Source of the DNA: an uncultured Marmoricola sp.
GTDB lineage: Bacteria; Actinomycetota; Actinomycetes; Propionibacteriales; Nocardioidaceae
Direction: 5' to 3'
Length of the DNA stretch: 64,000 nucleotides
Assembly: GCA_937868075.1 (NCBI GenBank)
Contig: CALMLL010000033.1
Location: forward strand, 26,546 to 90,545
Each line of letters opens with the position of its first letter. Position 1 is the stretch's first letter. Below, piece by piece: positions 60,321 to 64,000 of this stretch. A model generated the notes under the pieces. That model was given only the letters and a program-made list of their open reading frames with translations, had not been told where the DNA came from and did no database searches. The position numbers and the translations under genes are program-made.

Positions 60321-61226
60321 ATGACGTTGACCATCGAGCACACCGAGGCTGAAGGAACTTTGCTGCTGGGCACGTCCCGAGGGGACGGTTCGGCCGAGGT
60401 CGTCAAGGCGTTGGGTTGGCGGTGGGGGCGCAGCATCGGGCTGTGGTTCGTTCCGCGCAGTCGCGACGCTGCGCCGAAGCGGCCGCTGATCGAGCAGACC
60501 GCGCGGCAGCTGCGGGAGGCCGGATTCGAGGTCGAGGTGTCGATCGACACTACGACCGGGGACCGTGAAGCGGCCGAAGCGCGGCGGGCCGAGCGTGCCC
60601 AGGAGCGATCCGGCAGGCTCGCGGACCGGGCCGAGCGGGAGCAGGCCAAGGCCGATCAGCGGTATGCCGCCTCCCGCAAGATCGCCGACGGGATCCCGTT
60701 CGGGCAGCCGATCCTGCTGGGCCACCACTCCCAGGCCCGGGCCGAGCGGGACGCCCGCAAGATCCGATCGCACATGGACGCCAGCCTCGAGCACCAGGCG
60801 CACGCTGACCAGGCGGCCGCGGCCGCCGCCAGCGCAGCTGCCACGACCGGTCATCGCCACAACCCGGTGACCGTGGCCAACCGCATCGAACGGCTCGGCG
60901 CCGACATCCGACGCATGGAACACAGCCTGGCGCAGTCCGTCGCGGCCGGTCACCCCCGTCAGGATCTGGAGGACCGGCTCGCGATCGACCGGGCCGACCT
61001 CGAGCACTGGATGCAGGTGCGCGCCGACCAGCTCGCCACCGGTCAGGCCACCAACTACAGCCGCGAGAACGTCGCCGTAGGCGACCTGGTCAAGATCGGC
61101 GGCTCCTGGCATACCGTGGCCCGCTGCAACGCCAAGACCGTGGCGGTTCAGACCGGGTACTCCTGGACCAACAAGGCACCCTGGCACAAGGTCCAGGACC
61201 ACCGACCGCGACCCGAGCAGGGCTGA
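60321..61226 (+). CDS. DUF3560 protein
   Basis: A 301-residue protein of the DUF3560 family, common in actinobacterial plasmids and phages. The N-terminal segment (EGTLLLGTSRGDGSAEVVKALGWRWGRSIGLWFVPRSRDAAP) is a compact strand-helix unit. A highly charged coiled coil (EAAEARRAERAQERSGRLADRAEREQAKADQRY) and the family core (GIPFGQPILLGHHSQARAERDARKIRSHMDAS) follow. The C-terminus YSRENVAVGDLVKIGGSWHTVARCNAKTVAVQTGYSW looks like a small beta-barrel. Function unknown. Confidence 0.82.
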   Translation: MTLTIEHTEAEGTLLLGTSRGDGSAEVVKALGWRWGRSIGLWFVPRSRDAAPKRPLIEQTARQLREAGFEVEVSIDTTTGDREAAEARRAERAQERSGRLADRAEREQAKADQRYAASRKIADGIPFGQPILLGHHSQARAERDARKIRSHMDASLEHQAHADQAAAAAASAAATTGHRHNPVTVANRIERLGADIRRMEHSLAQSVAAGHPRQDLEDRLAIDRADLEHWMQVRADQLATGQATNYSRENVAVGDLVKIGGSWHTVARCNAKTVAVQTGYSWTNKAPWHKVQDHRPRPEQG

Positions 61227-61229
61227 GAC

Positions 61230-61550
61230 ATGGCCCCAGCAGGCACCGAGGGAACCGTCGTCATCGCGACCAGCCAACTGCTGGACGCCGACGCGATCTG
61301 TCCCGACTGCAGGGAGTGGATCGTGGCAACCGGCGACCCGGACGGGATCTGGATCGAGTGCTCCTGCGATGCCGGCTACGCGGGGCCGGCGGATCAGGGT
61401 CCTGATGCCCTAAGACCCGCCCGCTCCTCTGCTGCAGCGCCCCGAGTGGGGCGCTGCACTTTGTCATCCCCGTGCCCGGTACCCCATGCCGCCGGGCACG
61501 GGGTCGATCGTTGGTGCGCAAGGGGATTCGTCGTCGGTGGGGGCGGCTAG
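61230..61550 (+). CDS. possible small zinc-ribbon protein
   Basis: A 106-codon frame starting three bases after the DUF3560 stop. Residues about 22-50 (AICPDCREWIVATGDPDGIWIECSCDAGY) form a believable zinc ribbon. The last 40 codons, however, run through a strong terminator and the next promoter, which is unnatural. Either the gene really extends that far or a shorter ancestral gene has lost its stop. Moderate support for the N-terminal part only. Confidence 0.4.
   Translation: MAPAGTEGTVVIATSQLLDADAICPDCREWIVATGDPDGIWIECSCDAGYAGPADQGPDALRPARSSAAAPRVGRCTLSSPCPVPHAAGHGVDRWCARGFVVGGGG
61434..61463 (+). terminator. intrinsic terminator
   Basis: GCAGCGCCCC-GAGT-GGGGCGCTGC followed by ACTTTGT; a perfect 10-bp stem, about 210 bp after the DUF3560 stop. 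Confidence 0.85.
61468..61503 (+). terminator. hairpin with conserved loop, copy 2
   Basis: CCCCGTGCCCGG / CCGGGCACGGGG with a closing T-G pair and loop ACCCCATGCC. It lies only 5 bp after a complete terminator, so ending transcription is unlikely to be its only role. Confidence 0.65.
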
Positions 61551-61593
61551 TGTCGATGACACCAACCACCGCGGCGGGCTGACCATCTGCCGC
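61548..61593 (+). promoter_or_regulatory. cassette promoter, palindrome and leader hairpin, copy 4
   Basis: TAGTGT (61548), GTGTC-GAT-GACAC (61550-61562), then GCGGCGGG-CTGACCA-TCTGCCGC (61571-61593), which pairs fully only as RNA with two G-U pairs. GAGGAGGGG precedes the ATG at 61617. Confidence 0.65.
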
Positions 61594-61616
61594 ACCGAGA
61601 CCCCGAGGAGGGGACG

Positions 61617-62282
61617 ATGAGCAGCACCGTTGAGCAGGCCGTCGAGCGCATGGATCAGCTGACCGCGATCGTCGTCGAGGCGACCGTGGCCGAGATGCGG
61701 GCGGCGGCCTACGCGATCGCCAGGCAGACCCGAGAGCAGCACCCCGCCGCGGTGCGGGTGCACCTGGAGGCTTCCGACCAGGGCGACTGGCTGGACGCGA
61801 CAGGCTGGGACGCGGGTGACGAGGTGGAGGATCTCGACCTTCCCGAGGACGTGGCTTTCGCCGCCGCTCACCTCTACATCCCGCACATCGGCAACGGTGA
61901 CCACGCCGGAGCCGTGCCCGGGCTGCGCTACACCGATCGTCGCCGCGGGATCTTCATCCTCGACGTCGACCGGGTGCTCGCCGACTGTGACCAGGACCCG
62001 GTCGTGGCCGAGGTGCTGGTCACCCGGGACCCGGACGGGCCCAACGACGTCGCCGTCGCCGTCCTGGGTCGCAGCGTGCAGCCCAGGCAGGTGCGGGTCT
62101 TCTCCGTGGACGCCGGAGCCGGGTGGGAGTGGCCGGACTGGGTCGAGCACCGTGACCACTGCCTCGCCGAGGCCAGCGAAGGGCTCCAGGAGCCGCTGCG
62201 GGCCGCCCTGGACTCCCCGCCGGGCGGCAAGTACGTCGAGGGCAGGGACGGGCAGGACTGGCTCTCTGGGGTGGCGTCATGA
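61617..62282 (+). CDS. hypothetical cassette protein
   Basis: A 221-residue acidic protein beginning with a helix (EQAVERMDQLTAIVVEATVAEMRAAAYAIARQTREQ), then an alpha/beta domain (AAVRVHLEASDQGDWLDATGWDAG; GIFILDVDRVLADCD; VRVFSVDAGAGWEWPDWVEHRDHCL). The style matches actinophage-like accessory proteins. Its stop overlaps the next start (ATGA). Function not recognised. Confidence 0.65.
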   Translation: MSSTVEQAVERMDQLTAIVVEATVAEMRAAAYAIARQTREQHPAAVRVHLEASDQGDWLDATGWDAGDEVEDLDLPEDVAFAAAHLYIPHIGNGDHAGAVPGLRYTDRRRGIFILDVDRVLADCDQDPVVAEVLVTRDPDGPNDVAVAVLGRSVQPRQVRVFSVDAGAGWEWPDWVEHRDHCLAEASEGLQEPLRAALDSPPGGKYVEGRDGQDWLSGVAS

Positions 62283-62626
62283 GCGAGTGGATCGTCACCT
62301 ACACCTCGATGCCGATCGAGGCGGACAGCGCAGAACAGGCGATCGAGCGCGAGGGCAACGGGGGAGGGCACTGGAACGCCTACCCGGTCACGCAGCGTCC
62401 CGAAGCCCTGGAGGCGCACGCTGCCGTCTGGCCTGGCGACGCCGATCTGCCGGTGATCCTCGGTGCTGTCGGTGGGCTGCGCCTGGCGATGTACCAGCAC
62501 CGAGACAGCGACGACGCACCCCTGCCGGTGGTCGTCCTTGACCTGGACCGGGACGACCCCGAACTCGAGGTGCGCGTCTACGTCGGCGACATGCCCCTCG
62601 CCACCGTTCCCGCGGCCAACCCGTAG
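62279..62626 (+). CDS. hypothetical protein coupled to the preceding gene
   Basis: A 115-residue acidic protein: WIVTYTSMPIEADSAEQAIEREGNGGGHWNAYPV (a strand-helix unit similar in style to the end of the 59408 protein, SEDEAIDALTRE) and DLPVILGAVGGLRLAMYQ. It ends 44 bp before the next conserved-loop hairpin. No family recognised. Confidence 0.6.
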   Translation: MSEWIVTYTSMPIEADSAEQAIEREGNGGGHWNAYPVTQRPEALEAHAAVWPGDADLPVILGAVGGLRLAMYQHRDSDDAPLPVVVLDLDRDDPELEVRVYVGDMPLATVPAANP

Positions 62627-62669
62627 CGCTCAGCCCCCGTCTCTGGGGTGCTGCGAAGGAGATACGCAC

Positions 62670-62705
62670 CCCCGGGACGGGCACCCCATGCCGCCCGTCC
62701 CGGGG
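62670..62705 (+). terminator. hairpin with conserved loop, copy 3
   Basis: CCCCGGGACGGGC / GCCCGTCCCGGGG, a perfect 13-bp stem around the loop ACCCCATGCC. The stem sequence differs from copies 1 and 2 at many paired positions. Confidence 0.7.
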
Positions 62706-62738
62706 CCACAAACCATCGCCTCTGTCGGTGGGGACGGC

Positions 62739-62782
62739 TAATGTCGAAGACACCAACCACATCGAGCGACTGACCATCGCTC
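62739..62782 (+). promoter_or_regulatory. cassette promoter, palindrome and leader hairpin, copy 5
   Basis: TAATGT (62739), ATGTC-GAA-GACAC (62741-62753), then GAGCGA-CTGACCA-TCGCTC (62764-62782). The gene start is 37 bases beyond the hairpin, further than in the other copies. Confidence 0.62.
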
Positions 62783-62819
62783 TGGTGATCACCACACCAC
62801 CACCGAAGGGCAGCAGCCA

Positions 62820-63257
62820 ATGGAACCGACCACTTGGGACAACGTGGGACAGCACTACACCGCCGATGGCGTTCTGATCGTGCCTGGCCTTCGCATCATC
62901 AACTACGACCGTCGAGCCGACACCGTGATCGAGCCCGTGCGCTACGGAAACCCCGCTGAGCCGCAGTGGTTCGTCACCGAGCACGGCATCTTCGATGGTT
63001 CCCGCATGCAGGCGGCTCCGCCGACAGACTCGGGCCCGGCGGGACCCACATGGGCCAAGCCGTGCGAGAAGTGCGGCCAGCAGGTCGAGCGCTGGCGCGG
63101 GCAAGGGGACGTCTCCTGCTCCTGCGGTGCCTGGTACAACGCCGGCGGGCAGCGTCTGCGGGACGACTGGGCCGGCAATCTCGCGTGGCGCGATGACGAG
63201 GTGGACGACCTCGAAGGCTTCGAGCGCCAGCAGCTGGCCAAGGAGGAGTACCTGTGA
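62820..63257 (+). CDS. hypothetical zinc-ribbon protein
   Basis: A 145-residue protein. The N-terminal half is beta-rich (GVLIVPGLRIINYDRRADTVIEPV; PQWFVTEHGIFDGSRM). A four-cysteine zinc ribbon (CEKCGQQVERWRGQGDVSCSCG, residues about 81-102) is followed by WYNAGGQRLRDDWAGNLAWRDDEVDDLEGFE, a pattern common in small actinobacterial plasmid and phage proteins. Led by cassette leader copy 5. Function unknown. Confidence 0.68.
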   Translation: MEPTTWDNVGQHYTADGVLIVPGLRIINYDRRADTVIEPVRYGNPAEPQWFVTEHGIFDGSRMQAAPPTDSGPAGPTWAKPCEKCGQQVERWRGQGDVSCSCGAWYNAGGQRLRDDWAGNLAWRDDEVDDLEGFERQQLAKEEYL

Positions 63258-63339
63258 GCCGGCAGCGAGGCCGCCACCGCGCACGGGGCACGCTGCGGCT
63301 GATCGTGCTCCCGCTCCGGGAGGCACGAGCGGGTGCCCG

Positions 63340-63383
63340 CCCACCACTTGGGCACCACTCGCCCACCACTGGCACACCACTAC
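63340..63383. repeat. four CACCACT repeats at exact 11-bp spacing
   Basis: CACCACT starts at 63342, 63353, 63364 and 63375. Its complement AGTGGTG is the core of the phased arrays at 3424-3441 and 31039-31122. It lies about 50 bp upstream of the gene at 63429, in a promoter position, and in inverted orientation relative to the other arrays' direct reading. Confidence 0.75.
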
Positions 63384-63428
63384 GTCAATCACGAAACCGC
63401 AACGGTTCAGACGAAAGGAGGCAGAGTC

Positions 63429-63785
63429 ATGGTCATGACCAGCGTCACTGAGCGCATCATCCGGCAGGCGCAGCAACGCGGCTTCCGCATCCGCACCAGC
63501 ACAGCCGGCGGCCGCACGATCCACCTGGTCGACCAGCACGGCCAGGACGGCTGCTTCGGCGCGATCTACGTGGGGCAGCACTCGGGCCGAATCACCGGGG
63601 CGATCTTGCACCACGGCAACCAAGACACGGCCGGCACCAGGCTGCTGGGCGCGCTGGCCACGGGCCGCGCGATCCGCGCAATCCCCGCTCGCCCAGCAGG
63701 TTTCCCGGTGTGGAGCGTGCGGACCCATGACGATCGTGGGCGTGAAGGATGGTCCGTCACACCGCACCCACCGGCACACTGCTAG
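63429..63785 (+). CDS. hypothetical protein behind a phased operator
   Basis: A 118-residue protein with a good ribosome site (AAAGGAGG). The N-terminus TERIIRQAQQRGFRIRTSTAGGRTIHLVDQHGQDGCFGAIYVGQHSGRITGAILHHGNQDTAGTRLLGALATGRAIRAI is alpha/beta with a hydrophobic core. No catalytic motif identified. The four phased CACCACT boxes upstream suggest it is co-regulated with the transfer and partition genes. Confidence 0.65.
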   Translation: MVMTSVTERIIRQAQQRGFRIRTSTAGGRTIHLVDQHGQDGCFGAIYVGQHSGRITGAILHHGNQDTAGTRLLGALATGRAIRAIPARPAGFPVWSVRTHDDRGREGWSVTPHPPAHC

Positions 63786-63797
63786 TCACCCCAGCCG

Positions 63798-63914
63798 GTG
63801 AAATCCGATGGGCAGACCGTGACGAGCCTGCAGCGCGGGGACGACCTCGAGCGGTGCCAGCGGTGGGCCGAGGAGTACGCCGAGACCCACCGCCACCCTG
63901 CGGCCGAGACATGA
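63798..63914 (+). CDS. possible 38-residue protein
   Basis: A short GTG-initiated frame 13 bp after the previous stop, whose TGA overlaps an ATG opening the last frame of the window. The product is charged and helical (LERCQRWAEEYAETHRH). Supported only by coupling. Confidence 0.3.
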   Translation: MKSDGQTVTSLQRGDDLERCQRWAEEYAETHRHPAAET

Positions 63915-64000
63915 GCTCGCAGGTCGACCCGGGGCCGGGCCGGCTTGCCGGCACGCTCCTTCGGATGCAGGCGCGCAGCGCCTGGCACCTTGCCCGAAGG
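63911..64000 (+). CDS. 5' end of a gene cut by the window edge
   Basis: ATG overlapping the previous stop (ATGA), then 30 open codons to the last base (SSQVDPGPGRLAGTLLRMQARSAWHLARR). Too short to identify. Confidence 0.3.
   Translation, partial: MSSQVDPGPGRLAGTLLRMQARSAWHLARR

Noticed and set aside
63254..63451. 65-codon frame starting with GTG overlapping the 62820 gene stop
   Set aside because: The product is almost only Arg, His, Gly, Pro and Ser; the frame runs through the phased CACCACT boxes and into the next gene. The overlap with the stop is probably chance.

Overview
The window is GC-rich DNA from an actinobacterium. The signs are two WhiB-type iron-sulphur regulators, many GTG starts, leaderless promoters, a DUF2637 protein, a membrane LysM/BTAD regulator, and homologues of the Streptomyces telomere proteins Tap and Tpg. 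Almost every gene belongs to a large conjugative, self-maintaining replicon. The Tap and Tpg homologues suggest a linear one, but no telomere lies in the window. No ribosomal, tRNA or core metabolic gene was seen, and I recognise no relaxase.

Layout. (1) 0.5-16.1 kb, mostly minus strand: a Tcp/VirB-like type IV secretion operon. In transcription order it has a small leader gene, a TcpC-like protein, a small two-helix membrane protein, a TcpE/PrgI-like protein, a VirB4-like ATPase, a VirB6-like membrane protein, a VirB8-like or anchored protein and an M23/NlpC wall hydrolase. A separate FtsK/TcpA-type coupling ATPase sits with a WhiB gene. Two paralogous zinc-finger genes and a DUF2637 membrane protein lie between them. 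(2) 16.4-17.3 kb, plus strand: a sigma-like regulator. (3) 17.4-30.7 kb, minus strand: a tad/flp pilus locus (lipoprotein, secreted protein, LysM-BTAD regulator, TadE-like pseudopilins, Flp pilin, TadC, TadB, TadA, CpaE-like, CpaB) led by a ParA and ribbon-helix-helix partition pair. A roughly 400 bp intergenic region of degenerate repeats phased at 11 bp lies upstream of parA. (4) 31.1-42.4 kb, plus strand: replication block. A CHC2 primase/TOPRIM/DUF927 helicase is fused to a Tap-like C-terminus and followed by tpg, an ADP-ribosyltransferase-like protein, the prepilin peptidase for the pilus and a secreted HNH nuclease. (5) 43.0-49.2 kb: a second WhiB and a type III restriction-modification pair (Mod, Res). 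(6) 49.3-53.4 kb: a type IV-B CRISPR-Cas operon (csf1, a 77-codon cysteine gene, cas11-like, csf2, csf3, cysH-like) with no visible CRISPR array. (7) 53.5-57.9 kb: a lower-GC island with a pRiA4b ORF-3-like protein and a superfamily 2 helicase carrying five helicase-associated repeats. A 34-bp identical direct repeat, lying inside a duplicated gene segment, brackets it. (8) 59-64 kb: a string of small plasmid genes. Several are preceded by the same promoter/palindrome/RNA-hairpin leader, and several are separated by hairpins with one conserved loop sequence.

How it works together (inference). The secretion operon and pilus provide contact and DNA transfer. ParA and the ribbon-helix-helix proteins, probably acting on the phased repeats, provide partition and regulation. 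The primase-helicase-Tap fusion and Tpg provide replication and end-patching. The type III restriction-modification and type IV-B modules act against competing DNA. The strongest candidates for undescribed biology are the helically phased repeat arrays at three loci, the covarying leader hairpin of the 59-63 kb cassettes, the Tap fusion, and the type IV-B operon with its extra small gene.
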